Made by a program: the position numbers and the translations under genes
NCBI GenBank assembly: GCA_941918925.1
Contig: OW799233.1
Coordinates: 76,697,797 to 76,761,796 of the forward strand
Direction of reading: 5' to 3'
DNA length: 64,000 nt
Origin: Phyto melanocephala
Lineage: Eukaryota > Arthropoda > Insecta > Diptera > Rhinophoridae
Shown: piece after piece, positions 45,096 to 57,110 of the stretch
Layout: each line of letters begins with the position of its first letter
Numbering within the stretch: position 1 is the stretch's first letter
The notes under the pieces: generated by a model
What the model saw: the letters and a program-made list of their open reading frames with translations, nothing else
Databases searched by the model: none
Told to the model about the DNA's origin: nothing

Positions 45096-47480
45096 TTATT
45101 CTGCATTTTCGAATTCATCACAAAGATCCCAATGATTATAATCTTCATTATCATCAATATTTTCATCAGCATTATTATGATCTTCTTCATCATTATCATC
45201 ATCAGCATTTTTATAACTATCTTCATTACCATAATATTTATCATAATTTCCATTAAAAATGTCTGGCAGAACTAACTCTAATTCCGAAGTTGATAATTTA
45301 GATGTTTTTTTCTGCCCATATTTCTTGCTCATGCTAGATATAAATGGGTCAGAACTTAGCAGAAGGACTTTTCCCGGCTGCATTTGCGAGCAAAGTGCTC
45401 TCTATAATTTTTAAAATCTTTGTTTCTTGCTTCTTGAGCTTCTTCCGATAATTCTCCTATTGGTAAAATAGCTTGCTCTTAATCTCCGGCCCGTGAATAA
45501 AAAATGTATGCCAAGTGGGAGGCATACAATACCATGGATATTTTTCAACAAAATATCTAGCCGTATTGTGAGCAAATTTACGATAATTTTCCAAATGAAT
45601 CTCATGACCACAAAAAACAACAATTAGTATTGTACGCATTTTTTATCAGTGTTAAGTCCACTTTTGTAATTTCAACAGAAATTTCCGCGTTCTGAAAAAA
45701 ACGTCTGGCGGTGTTTCCGTCATTCGAATTGCCAAAGCCGGGTTTTGGCTGGTCAACAATCATTTTGGATACGTAATTTTGTCTCAGCAACAATTTGTTT
45801 GTCTTCCTCAGATCTTTTTTGCCATTTTTTAATAGAAATTTTATATGATAAGTGGAGAAGACAGTCAAAAAATCGAATCCAGCCATGAAGTATAGACAAC
45901 CCAAACTCCAAAGAATCTGTTGTTAATTCTCTCGCAATCATACTGTCAACTGAGTTGAACATCTTGCGTGTTGCCCCACATAAATAACACTTCTGTGCTG
46001 AATTTGTGTCAGTAATTGCGTTACACACTTTTGCTATCACTAATAGTAACTTGTGATGAATTTTTATGGAATGTTATAAAAACTGCGGAATCATTTGCAC
46101 CAGAGCCATGGAAAGCCTGTTTGTAAGAACTATGTCCGGTGCTTCCATCAAAACCCCACTTTGAGTACAAAGTTACATTTTTTAATTTCGTTTTTTGATA
46201 AATCACCAGTACATTTTGGAAGCGCAACTATTCGTTCAGCAGTGTGATTTAAAAGTCCTTGAAAACTAACTTGTGCTGAAGTTTTACAAATTTTTACGTA
46301 CTCTCGTTTTGGATAGCATCTTTCTTTTGGTCGTTGAACTTTAGTATATGAAGAAAATTTTTCTGGAGCAGCTCTTCTTATTACATTATAACTATGCCGG
46401 GATAATTTTGCTTCTATTGCAGTCAGTTGTTGCGATTTAACCTGCTTAAAACTTTTTCTATACTTTGTAGCCCTTGTTGGTATCGACGTTGTTATTTCTT
46501 TAACTAATTTTGAAGCCTCAACTTTTCCGGAAGCTCTTTGTGTGGCATGAGCCAAAACAGATAATGGAGTGTTATCTCTAAAGATTATACTTTTCTTTGC
46601 TTTAGTTTTCTCATTACATTCTTCAAATGAAATTTCTTTATACCCTGTTCAGACATATATTTTTAATTGTTTCAATTTAGTGTTGATTGAGCAATTAAAA
46701 TAAGTGTTCACACATACTCAATTTTTCTTACTCCATTAGCATTTAATAGCTGTAAAAATACGATGTATTTATACCAAATTAAATAATGCCTTCTCTTCAG
46801 GGTTTTTCCTATTCACAAAATATATTTACAATTATATTTATATATGTATATAAATATTAATATGTATGTATTTGAATTTTTTTTTAACATTTTTTTTTAA
46901 ATTTTCATCAAACATTTTTTATTTTCTTAATTTTTGTTTTTTGTATATTTATTTGTTTGACATTAAAAATGTCACCTATAGAATATTCTTATCACTGAAC
47001 ATACTTCTCAAGAGTTGTATTTCGAGTTTTAGACAATAAGTGAAACAATTAAGTATATATTGCTCAATTTAAAAATAATTATTAGTATGGTAAATTGAAC
47101 TCAATAAGGCCTTTAATTGCGATAATATTATAAATTGACAATTAAGGCGCATGTGTGAATATAGTATTACGGCCTCGTTTTTGTGGTGGTGGAACAAACG
47201 ATATAGAAGCATCTAACCATTCCTTATTTAAGCTCGAAAAGCGTTCATATTGACTTTTATTATGTCGAGTCTTAAAGTCGATAATTGTGATCAAAATCTT
47301 TAATATTAGAGGGGTTTATACGTTTAATGACTTTCATTCTAAGAACACTAATTGTGTTTTTCCATTCATTAACTTCGGTATTTTTCATAAAATTGTAAAG
47401 TTCGCGGCGAGAAATAAAGAACGTTTTGGGGCTTGTTCCTAAAAAAGATTTGATTAATTTAAAACAATGTGAAAGTTTTA
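45096..47480 (-). pseudogene. Transib/RAG1-like transposase relic (copy 2), split by a MITE
   Basis: On the minus strand, N to C: FISRRELYNFMKNTEVNEW near 47410, EWLDASISFVPPPQKRGR ending about 47170, the MITE (46641-47166), then EECNEKTKAKK, LAHATQRASGKVEASK (about 46555), WGFDGSTGHSSYKQ (about 46160; probable first catalytic Asp), CYLCGATRKMFN (about 45985; Cys pair), LHGWIRFFDCLLHLSYK (about 45890), FGNSNDGNTARRFF (about 45730), a SEEAQEARNK-type stretch (about 45450; candidate final Glu), SSDPFISSMSKKYG, and an acidic tail ending at 45096. At least five frameshifts or stops interrupt it. The motif order matches the Transib/RAG1 superfamily as I know it; a search is needed to confirm this. 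Length without the MITE is ~1.86 kb. Confidence 0.55.
46641..47166. mobile_element. MITE, PIF/Harbinger-like (copy 1)
   Basis: It begins TACCCTGTTCAGACA and ends with the inverse of TACTATATTCACACA. The 3-bp duplication TTA lies at 46638-46640 and 47167-47169. The second copy is at 61492-62003 with the same ends and the same TTA. The interior is A/T-rich and noncoding. Confidence 0.7.
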
Positions 47481-48091
47481 TTCGATTTCCCCTTTACCAA
47501 ATACCGAATATCTAATTTTATCCAAAATACATTAAACACATTAAAAACTTTTTACATTTTGAACAACAAATAATATAACAGAAATACAAAACAAAGAAAA
47601 GAAAATCCGAATAAAGATGGACGCGAGACATATTTTTTCAGATATCAAGCGTTATCGTAGAGACGAGAATAAATTAATAAAGGTGTCTAACTTTAATTTT
47701 TAAACGTGTTTGTTTAAATTTTTATTAAATATTATTATAATATAAAATATAAGTATATGGTAATAATAGCTTTTGGTTACTAAAAGTACGTTTGAGTAAG
47801 TTCGTGAGCGCGCGCAAACCATTTGTGATCTTGATTGAAATAAAATTTAATCACTTGAATCTAGTTAAAAGTATTAAAAAGATGTTTACTTCCTGTAAAT
47901 TGTGCGTGATACAATTTTTTGTACGTGAGCTTAAGTGACCAAAACCACTCACCCACTCATCTGTAAAAAAAACAAACTGCATCAACAAAAACAATAAAAT
48001 AAAACAAAAAAATAGAATGACAATATTAAAACACATTTACTGGTCTGGTTCAATAAATGACAACCAGAGTTTTTACACAAAAATAATATAA
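47481..48091. other. Spacer, no gene seen
   Basis: A short plus-strand frame starting at ATG 47618 (MDARHIFSDIKRYRRDEN) stops after 28 codons and has no support. The rest is A/T-rich. Confidence 0.35.
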
Positions 48092-48922
48092 AACAAGTAA
48101 GAGCGCTATATTCGGCCGTGCCGAATCTTATATACCCCTCACAACGTGCAGTCATGCAATAACAGTAGCTTGTGTCACCATTCATCCCATATGAAATACG
48201 TACATACATATAAAAACATACATATATAAAAACATCCCATTGTAAAATTATAAATTCGCGTATGTATGTTAAAAAAGTAAAAAAAAAATTTAAAAAAAAA
48301 TTTAAAAAAATTTATTAAAAAAAAATTAAAAAAAAAAATTAAAAAAAAAATTATTATATATATAATATATATAAAACAAAAAAAATAAAAAAAAAATTAA
48401 AAAATAAAAAAATTAAAAAAAATAATAAAAATATAAATAATATATTAAATTAAAAATTAAAAAAAAATTAAAAAAAAAAAATTTTTAAAAAATTGAAAAA
48501 AATTTTTTTTTGGCTCAGCTGGGATTCGATGCCACGTTTTCTCTAACCAGTAAACACGTTTGTATGTATGTATGTTGTTGTTGTAATGTTGTTTTTGTGA
48601 AAAAAAAAATCGAGGTGGTCGTGGGTTTTTGCTCATATCTCAGTTGTTTATGTACCGATGTTTCTGATTTTCAATACCGATCTACTCCCGAATATTTCTG
48701 ATATTTTAATACCTTACACGGGTCAAACCTATGTCGGGGGCTTCAAAAAGTTGATTTCAACATACACACGGACAGACGTACAGACTGACAGAGCTTAATC
48801 GACTGCCCTATTCATAAGCTTTCAGAAAATATATACTTTAGGGGTCGGAAATGAAAATTGTAGAAATTTCACACGGAATGACAAACCTATATATACCCTT
48901 TTTCACTGTGTGAAGGGTATAA
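48092..48922 (+). repeat. Repeat A, full-length copy
   Basis: A complete copy: CAAGTAAGAGCGC with hairpin core (48112-48128), the CACCATTCATCCCATATG block, a long A/T tract (48270-48510), GGCTCAGCTGGGATTCGATG, the TCGAGGTGGTCGTGGG block, and the end CACTGTGTGAAGGGTATAAA. Length ~830 bp. No coding capacity; the frame at 48510-48701 recurs in other A copies and is not a gene. Confidence 0.8.
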
Positions 48923-48970
48923 AAACATCCCATTGTAAAAAAATAAATTTACGTATATAGTTTAAGTAAA

Positions 48971-51177
48971 AACAAGTAAGAGCACTATATTCGGCTGTGC
49001 CGAATCTTTTATACCCACCACCAATTTTGTGTACATTTAAAGCACAATATTTATTATTTTGTTAATCGCTATGGAATAATCCCTTTATAATAAAATATGT
49101 ATCACTTTCTTTGTAGAGGGTGGTTAAATTTTAAGGGCCCATGTTGAAGGTGAACTACACCTAGTCTTTAAATTTGTTTTCTGCATTTCACTTGACATTT
49201 CTCAATCTCAAACTTACTCAATTTGATCCGTGGAAAGATACGCAAATGAGCAACGCCTTAAATTTATTCAGTTTTTTTTATAAAAATGGGCGTTCAAGTC
49301 AAAATGCATTTTGTGCATAATTTTTTTGATCAACATAATCGTTCAAATTCGTCCGCAATCGGGAAAATTGTAAAAAATATTTATATTTCTGCAAAACAGG
49401 TCTGTATAAAATGTTAGAAAATCCGTGAATGCCTTCTTAGTTCGTTGAATGGGCACCAGTGGCGTTTTTTTGCGATAGTGTGGCAAAAGAGCAGTCAACC
49501 TCGCCTCATCATCATGCCTAACAATCGAGCATCAACATTGTCATTGAAAATTTGGACCATCAGATAGAAGGATGGGGGGGCCATTTGGCAGATATTTTGT
49601 TAAATACGTAATTGAACCATACAAATATTATCATTACAAAAAGAAATAATAATAATATCCTAAATAATTTGTGTTTTATTTAAATTCAACATCGGTCCTT
49701 AAAATTTAACCACCCCTTATAACTTCGATATGCTACTAAAATGCTTTTGTAAATGTAGTCTTTCAATGAAAGTGGGCGTTAAAGTATGCATGTCAATAAA
49801 GTTTCTGCTAATAAATACAACTTAGATATTTCAATATAGTCCTTTATTTTCCCAAAAACTTTGTCAATAGAGAAATTACATGAATTTAAGATAAACCGTT
49901 GGGAGGTAGGCGTTAAAGTGAGCGTGTCACCTTAACTTTTTGGCACAACAATTACATTGATTAGAAGGATATACGTAGCAAATTTTATCATCAAACCTCT
50001 AATTTTGGCGGTTTTATGAGCTTTTAAATTTCATTAACGGTAGATAACGTGAAAAGTGGGCGTTATAGTAGGCGTGTTTATGAGCTTTTAAATTTCATTA
50101 ACGGTAGATAACGTGAAAAGTGGGCGTTATAGTAGACGTATCAAAGTTATTTTTGCGAATGAGTACAACTTAGATGTTTCAATATAGCCCTTTATTATTC
50201 CAAAATCTTCATTAATAGAAAAATTATATGAATTTTAGATAAAACTTTATATGGGAGGTGGGCGTAAAAGTAGGCGTGGCACCTTAATTTTCTGGCACAG
50301 TAATGATATTGTCTAGGGGGATAGACGTAGCGAATTTTATCATCATACCTCTCATTTTGGCGGTTTTATGAGCTTTTAAATTTCATTAACGATAGATAAC
50401 GTGAAAAGTGGGCGTTATAGTAGGCGTGTCAAAGTTATTTTTGCGAATGAGTACAACTTAGGTGTTTCAATATAGCCCTTTGTTATTCCAAAATCTTTAT
50501 TAATAGATAAATTATATGAATTTTAGGTAAATCGTTATATGGGAGGTGGGCGTAAAAGTGCGCGTGGCACACTGATTTTCCGTTACAAAAAAGCGTCTCA
50601 CCAAAAAGCAAAGTGTGCAAAATTTCAGAGTCGTAGATCCATTTTTGTTGCTTTTATGACGTTTTTGTTTTTAAATATACCGAAAAATACACTGTGCGGT
50701 ATAAATTTTCGTACATTTTGATCGATTACTCCTCTCCTAATAAATAGATTTAAATAATTTTTGGGGAAAAATATTGTTTTTACCCAGGAAATATATATTC
50801 GAAGTTTCATGAGTCTACGTTAATGCGTTTGGACACAAATCCATTTTATTCGATGTTCGAAGGACACGGTTTTTTCGACCTACTCTTGCTTTTCGAGCTA
50901 TAACTCTCTTCCTAATATTCCGATTTAGCCCATTTTCAATACCAAACAAACCTTGTCTATAAGAAAGATTCTGGCAAAATTTGAGCCCCCTAGCTTTTTC
51001 GGTGCGACCTCTATCGTGCTTTCAACAGACGGACGGACATAGCTAGATCGTCATCCAATCAAACCCTGATTCAGAATATATATACTTTATGGGGTCTAAA
51101 ATGGATATTTCGATGTGTTACAAACGGAATGACAAAATGAATATACCCCCACCATTTTTTTGGTGGCGGGTATAAAA
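48971..51177 (+). repeat. Repeat B, full-length copy with mariner relic
   Basis: From CAAGTAAGAGCACTATA and the hairpin core to CCATTTTTTTGGTGGCGGGT, ~2.2 kb including the mariner relic (49116-49717). The middle contains alternating blocks with words such as GTGGGCGTTATAGTAGGCGT. A ~60-bp unit is duplicated at 50028-50140. Noncoding. Confidence 0.75.
49116..49717 (+). mobile_element. mariner/Tc1-like relic (copy 3)
   Basis: Terminal repeats GAGGGTGGTTAAATTTTAAG and CTTAAAATTTAACCACCCC, with TA at 49114-49115 and 49718-49719. It lies at the same point of repeat B as copies 1 and 2. Confidence 0.75.
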
Positions 51178-51537
51178 AGAAAAAGTAAAGAGTAATAGAG
51201 CATACATTATTAAAATTTAAAATATATAATATGTACTAGGTACTCAATGGGAAAAATACATAAAAATAGATATGTATTTAGTTTAGTTTTTTTTTCATAG
51301 TGCATCGTATTTTGCTAGTCATGATATTTCATATACTACTCATATTGACCATTGAACATTGAAATGTAAAAGAAAAAAAATTAAGCAAACACTTTAATGG
51401 TATCGAACTGCGTACCACCAGCTTCATAGTTCAGTGGTGTGCCCACTACACTACCATCCTATGAATGTTTTCGCAACTTAAATGTGCAAAAGTACTTGCA
51501 ACCTATATGAGGTTCATACAAAATAAAAAACATATAC
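51178..51537. other. Spacer, no gene seen
   Basis: A/T-rich sequence between repeat B and the large hAT-like element. Confidence 0.35.
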
Positions 51538-51747
51538 ATACATACCAGAGTCTGACTTCGGTTATCCGAAAAAAAAATAACTCGAATATTTACTTATCTT
51601 TTTCGGTTATAAGTATAACCATGCATTTATCACAGAAAATAGCTACTCGTACATGCATGAATTGCTACGGTTACGAGTATATTTATTACTTACTTTCAAA
51701 AATACTCTCTATACATACGTATTATTCGGATATACATGTGCGAAAAC

Positions 51748-51850
51748 AAATTACTTATAAGTATTGGCAAAATACTTATAAGTATTGGCAAAATACTTAT
51801 AAGTATTGGCAAAATACTTATAAGTATTGCGACATACTTATAAGTACTTT
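51748..51850. repeat. 21-bp tandem repeat with a 10-bp palindrome
   Basis: Four to five copies of TACTTATAAGTATTGGCAAAA, each containing the palindrome ACTTATAAGT, near the left end of the large hAT-like element. Such arrays can be transposase-binding subterminal repeats; here that is inference. Confidence 0.75.
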
Positions 51851-53814
51851 TGAACAAAAAAACAAGTAAAAAACAAGTAAAAGTGCTTTATTCTGCTCTC
51901 TCATTTTTTATCAAACAAAAAGAAAATTGGTCAGGGCTGGAACTATTTGTATAGTAAATATATATAACATAATTTATATTGCTTATTAATTTAAATAAGC
52001 AACGAGCTAACACATAATAATAAAATGTTTTCTTTAAATAAAAATAAATCTACTTATATTTATTATTTATTTTTAGTATTAAGAAACGCAACTGTTATAC
52101 CTGAAATTTGTATGGCTTATCAACTTAAAAAAAATTATTTTGATATAAAAGCAGAAAAAGATAAGTAAAAATTAAAGAAAATAAAAGTGAAAATTTAGTT
52201 GAATTGATACTGGCAATAGATATGTATGTATTTAACAATGTATTTTTTATTTTGATTTACTATTTATATAATTACGTATGTATTTACATTGCTTTTTGTT
52301 AGGAAAAAATCTGTAAGAATTTTGACCTTAATTATTGAAAAAAAAAACACAAATTTCCAAGGAAAATCCATCATTAAGAAGGGTGCTTTTATACAGGTAG
52401 TGATGACAGCCTAGCTGACCAAAATAAATTAATGCCAGAAAAAACCTGTTAATGTTTTTATGTTCTGAACCACATAATGGAACATTCATTAAAAAAATTT
52501 TTAAAACTTTATTTTGAAATCGAATTTGTGTTCACACAGTGAGATTTGAGAGTATGAATAATTATTACCATAAATTGTATTCAAAGTCAGATATTAACCT
52601 TTCCATCCCTGCTTTTTATGTATAAAAATCTACTTCTCATCGTGAAGTGAGAGGTTTTATTACATCACAAGTGTTGTCAACTTTAAGATTCAAAAAACAT
52701 CAAAACAGGAAAAAACGTTTGACTTTTAAGAATATGCGTAAAGTTTAAAATTTTGAATTTTCGATTTTATTTATTTTATAAAATTATAAATTTCGTTATT
52801 AGAACCTTTAGGCCTAAAATAAGTTTCCATATAATATCATTAATAATAATAATAAATTTTAAGTTAAAGATGTAACTTTATCTTCACAGTTGGTCATATA
52901 ATCGCTACTTTAAAAATAATTACAGCTTTTGGTTTTATGCTTGTTTAACCATAGAAGATATCAGAAACATATATATTTAAATTATAACTAATAATAATAT
53001 AAAATATATAATCTATTTATACAGTTTTTTAAATGTAAGCTAAGGATCTTTATAACAAAAGCATTGTCTATTATTAATTCTTATCATTTTTGTTGCGTTG
53101 TTTCGTAAGAAATTTACCTTGCAAAAATTATTCTTTATTTGAATTTAGTATTTTTACTTCGATAAGAAAAAGAATGCACTAAAGAATTTGAGAAATCACA
53201 TCGAGCACTGACTCAAATTTTTTTCGCGACAAAAATTTTAAAAAGCACAAATAATATTGCATTAAGCTAGAGTTGACAACGCTGGATAGGAACACAACAA
53301 AGAGTGTCATTATTTCTTTAAATACTTGATACCCAGCAAACAAGAACACAAATATTAAAGTATTATGCCGTGTTATATATTCTAAGCTAATATTTTAAGC
53401 TGTATAACGAGACAAATCAATTTTAAAAGGTTTTAATCAACCACTAAATAGTTATTTATAAGTAAATAAACATAATGCTATTATCTGATTATTATTTTCC
53501 CGCAGAAAAAAACGATATTCTGTTTTTGTTTTTTGGAAAATTAATAAAGAGAAACAAACAAAAACCATATAATTTTTTCTTGGCGGACTTAAAATATCTA
53601 AAAAAAAGTTAATAAGAAAAACAATAAACAACAAATATATCTGTTAAAACTAATAAATATATCTTAATACAAGATTTTTTTTCTTTTTTATAAATTTAAA
53701 ATAAATCCCACATGCTCGCTGGGCATTGCTAAAAAAATAACGCATGTCGTTGTTTCATCAACCCCTAAATTAAAAATCATAAAAAATGTCTCTGTCCATA
53801 ATTCATCTAGCAAC

Positions 53815-54535
53815 CAGGGATGCCAGTTTAATTAAACTGGATATTTTTGTGGTATAAATTTTTTTAATTTTGTGAATTTGTTTGCTTTGTTATGTTTAAG
53901 TTTTTGTAGAACAATATTTTTAGTGGTAAAACACAAAGTTCAAATAATTCGCCAATAAACATTTTAATTAAAAATCATATTTCCATTTAAGCGTCTTATT
54001 TTTTTATAAAAGTTACATGTTAAATAGTTTATCATATAAACTTGAAACATGAATTTATAGTAGATAACTTTTAATGTCAATGAAAATATTTTACAAAATA
54101 AAGAAAACAAACGCTGTAAGGAAATATGTAGAAATGCCTTCAATTTTGATATCTTAAGCCATATATTCTAAATAAAAGTTAAGTCAGGACATATATTCCA
54201 ATTATATCAATACTTATATAGGAAATTTATTATGATTTGAATTAATTACCAAAGTAGTGGCATATACTTTGACTTAGTAACACTTTTTTTTAAATATTGA
54301 TGTAAACAAAACTGTATTTTGGATATTTTCAAATACTAATTAAATAATATATATAAATTATTAATATATTAATTGGTAAATTATATTCATTTACTACCAT
54401 TTGATTATTGTTTTTATTTTTTAAATATAAATGTTAGTATTTAGAAAAATTATGTGCAAAAATTGAAGTTTTTGGTAGATTTTAGTGCATTTTTTTAAAA
54501 ATTTGTTAGGAATAATATTTTTTGTGGCATCCCTG
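53815..54535. mobile_element. hAT-like MITE (721 bp), 8-bp TSD
   Basis: The terminal inverted repeat is CAGGGATGCCA at both ends, with an exact 8-bp duplication CTAGCAAC (53807-53814 and 54536-54543). The interior is A/T-rich and noncoding. Confidence 0.8.
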
Positions 54536-55002
54536 CTAGCAACTACGGCTGCTAAGCCGTATACACACAAACGATCATAAAAAAACAACAAATAAATGTA
54601 TAACAATAATGTTTATGTATGTGTGCGTTTGTACCATAATGGTTGTGCTGTTTTCATAACCCAAGCAAGTGCATTTTTACTAAATCAAAACGCATGCAAA
54701 ATTTCTACTTGATGCTCTCGCTTGAATTGTAAAAACGGTTACTCATTTTACTCGCTTTTTTTACGGATAATCGATAACACTTAAGTACTTAAGTCCAATT
54801 TGTTGTACTGTGTACAATATAGAGTATTTATGCGAAAAATACTTAGATTTCGGTTACTTGTATATACTTATGCCGAACATCAAACGAGTATGTACGGATA
54901 GAGTAATTTTTTTAGCTGTAACCGTACGCACTTATACATGTTTTGCTAATAATACTCAATGTATATCCGAAGTTGTAATCGTTGTCATTCCCTGATACAT
55001 AC

Positions 55003-55199
55003 ATACTATTTAGGTATTAGCAATATGTATGAATGAATATTCGTATGTAGGTTTTTTACACACACACACACTACGTTGAATCAAAGTTATAGCTGTTGTT
55101 ACGCTGTTATCTCTAGCAGCGAAAGCCGCGGTGACATTTTGTTTTCTTTAAATAAATGCGTACATACATACATACTATATGTTTAATTATTCTTTCTTT
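55003..55199. other. Spacer, no gene seen
   Basis: Microsatellite-like CATA and CACACA tracts. Nothing else recognised. Confidence 0.35.
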
Positions 55200-55700
55200 T
55201 TCTTTATAATGATTTTATCCGCTCAAAAACGTACCATTGTAAAATTATAAATTGAGTTTATGTGTGTATGTATTAAAAAAAAATAAATAAAAAATTAAAT
55301 GGAAAAAAAAAAAATTTTTTTTGTCTCAACTGGGATTCGAACCTAAGTTCATTCAGTGTGTGTTGTTGTAAAAAAAAAAAAAACGAGGTGGTCGTGGTTT
55401 TTTGCTCATATCTCAGTTGTTTATGTACAGATTTTTCTGATTTTCAATACCGATCTGCTCCCGAATATTTCTGATGTTTTAACACCTCACGCGGGTCTTG
55501 GTGGTGTCGGGGGCCTCCAAAAAGTTGATTTCAACATACACACGGACAGACTGTCAGACTGACAGAGCTTAATCGACTCCCCTATTCATAAGCTTTCAGA
55601 ATATATATACTTTATGGGATCGGAAATGAAAATTGTAGAAATTTCACACGGAATGACAAACCTATATATACCCTTTTTCACTGTGTGAAGGGTATAAAAA
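55200..55700 (+). repeat. Repeat A, right half
   Basis: From GTACCATTGTAAAATTATAA and the CTGGGATTCGAACC block through ACGAGGTGGTCGTGG to CACTGTGTGAAGGGTATAAA. The hairpin end is missing. Confidence 0.7.
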
Positions 55701-56261
55701 ATTATGTTTACAAATTCTGTGACCACTTTTAATATGTTTAACTATATAAAATCTCGAAAATGTAAATACTGAATAACTAAATGTAAATAAAGATGATAAA
55801 TAAAAATGAAATGAAAAAATTAAAAAAAGTATTATTAAAAAAATTCAATCATAAATGAAAAAAATTATACTTACAAATTCTGTGACCACTTTTAAAAACA
55901 ATTTGTACATACGATTATACTTATAAAAATTAACCATGGAAACTACTGCTGGTTTTACGGTAGTTATAAAAAACATTTATATACAAGAAAACATTTAATT
56001 GTGTATGTATATAATTAATTCACTTTAAATTTATAAGCACTTATTAAAAATAATTCCAGAAAGTCCTTAACTTTGGCGTGAAATATTTTTGACCGACGAT
56101 GTTTGTTTTTCTTTTACATATTCGTATTTGAGAAAAGTTGTAAATACTTAACAAACAAAAAACGCTAACAAATTAAAAACCTTTCTTTTTATTCAAATAT
56201 ACTTTAAATTTACCAAAACAGATAAGAAATTAAAAATAAAATTAAATATATTTCCTAATAT
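55701..56261. other. Spacer with a short direct repeat
   Basis: ACAAATTCTGTGACCACTTT occurs at about 55711 and again at about 55874. A small hairpin with arms AACTAC/GTAGTT lies near 55942-55970. No gene is seen. Confidence 0.35.
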
Positions 56262-56365
56262 ACTACATATTTTTTATTTCCCGTTTTCCCGGGAATAAGA
56301 GCAAAATTTTTCCGGGAATATTATTCCCGCCCGGGAATTCACGGTTCCCAAACCCTACTCGTGAG
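56262..56365 (-). mobile_element. Single hAT-like terminal region
   Basis: On the minus strand: AGGGTTTGGGAACCGTGAAT, then repeated TTCCCGGG and GGGAATA words. This is a typical hAT-type end, but no partner end was found. Confidence 0.5.
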
Positions 56366-56405
56366 CCAAAAAATTAAAACTTTATTTCACATATATTTTA
56401 GAGAA

Positions 56406-56745
56406 CAGGGTGATTCAAAATAGACATTCTCACCATTTTGCTAAAATGAGAAATTTCTTAGTAAGATGTTGATTTTTAAACTTCTATTTTTGCTTTTAAA
56501 AGATTTTAAAACGAAATAAATTTTGTACAATTTTAAAATTTGTTGGCTATTATAATAATAAATATGTAAATTATAATAATAAATAATAATATAATAAAAT
56601 AAATTGCTGTTTAGAAATATTTTTTTTTTCTTTTTTTTAAGGTCCAAATTTTCCTTAATTCCCATTTTTAATAGAACATAACTTCTAGAGAACATAAGAG
56701 AACAAAAAGAAATTATCACTCTGCTCTATACCCCTATATCCCATT
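56406..56745 (-). repeat. Repeat D, third copy
   Basis: Minus-strand D from GGGGTATAGAGCAGAGTG to GAATCACCCTG. It shows the uninterrupted form of the sequence split by the LTR element (TGTTCTCTAGAAGTTATG). The frame at 56441-56719 is chance. Confidence 0.65.
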
Positions 56746-56950
56746 GTATACCCGGGACGATCCGACCGTGAGCACCAGACCCATTTTTGTGACACAAGGT
56801 CAAATATTTTTTACAAAATTTGAGTAAAAGAGCTAAACAAATTTTTTTTGTAATGTGCTTTTTTTAAGTATTTTAGATTTTTTTTCTCAAATTGCTTTGA
56901 TGACAGACGGTTTTTAGATGGATATACATATGTATATATTAGACCGGTCA
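56746..56950. other. Spacer, no gene seen
   Basis: No recognised feature. Confidence 0.3.
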
Positions 56951-57023
56951 TTACACCCCTTTCTGACTAGGCAAGTACGAGCAAGTTTTTGTTAAGAAAC
57001 CAAAAACAAAAAAGAAATAAAAA

Positions 57024-57110
57024 CAAGAATGCTCTATTCGGCCATGCCGAATCCCCTTCACAACGTATAATCATGCAACAACAATTGTTTATATCACCAT
57101 TTATCTCATA
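57024..57110 (+). repeat. Repeat A left part, resumes at 59482
   Basis: ACAAGAATGCTCTATTCGGC with the hairpin core, running to ATTTATCTCATA, where the Helitron is inserted. The repeat resumes at 59482 with TGAAATACGTACATA and continues to about 59620. Confidence 0.7.

Larger units (their letters stand above)
51546..54994. mobile_element. Large hAT-like element (3.4 kb), noncoding
   Basis: It begins CAGAGTCTGACTTCGG and ends with the inverse of CAGGGAATGACAACG. The 8-bp duplication ATACATAC flanks it (51538-51545 and 54995-55002), although the flanks are themselves a CATA microsatellite. Subterminal regions at both ends are rich in ACTTATAAGT or ACTTAAGTACTTAAG words and CGGTTA motifs. No transposase frame is present. 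A smaller hAT-like element is nested at 53815-54535. Confidence 0.55.

Noticed and set aside
45048..45275. Plus-strand Ile/Met/Phe-rich frame and its minus-strand counterpart
   Set aside because: They lie antisense to, or out of frame with, the acidic C-terminal tail of the Transib/RAG1-like relic; the Asp/Asn-rich frame is the meaningful one.
51450..51860. 134-codon plus-strand frame with repeated KYWQNTY
   Set aside because: The repetition comes from the 21-bp tandem repeat being a multiple of three. The frame spans the border of a hAT-like element and has no domain.
54536..54560. Splice or promoter signal near CTAGCAACTACGG
   Set aside because: The CTAGCAAC here is the target duplication of the hAT-like MITE at 53815-54535.
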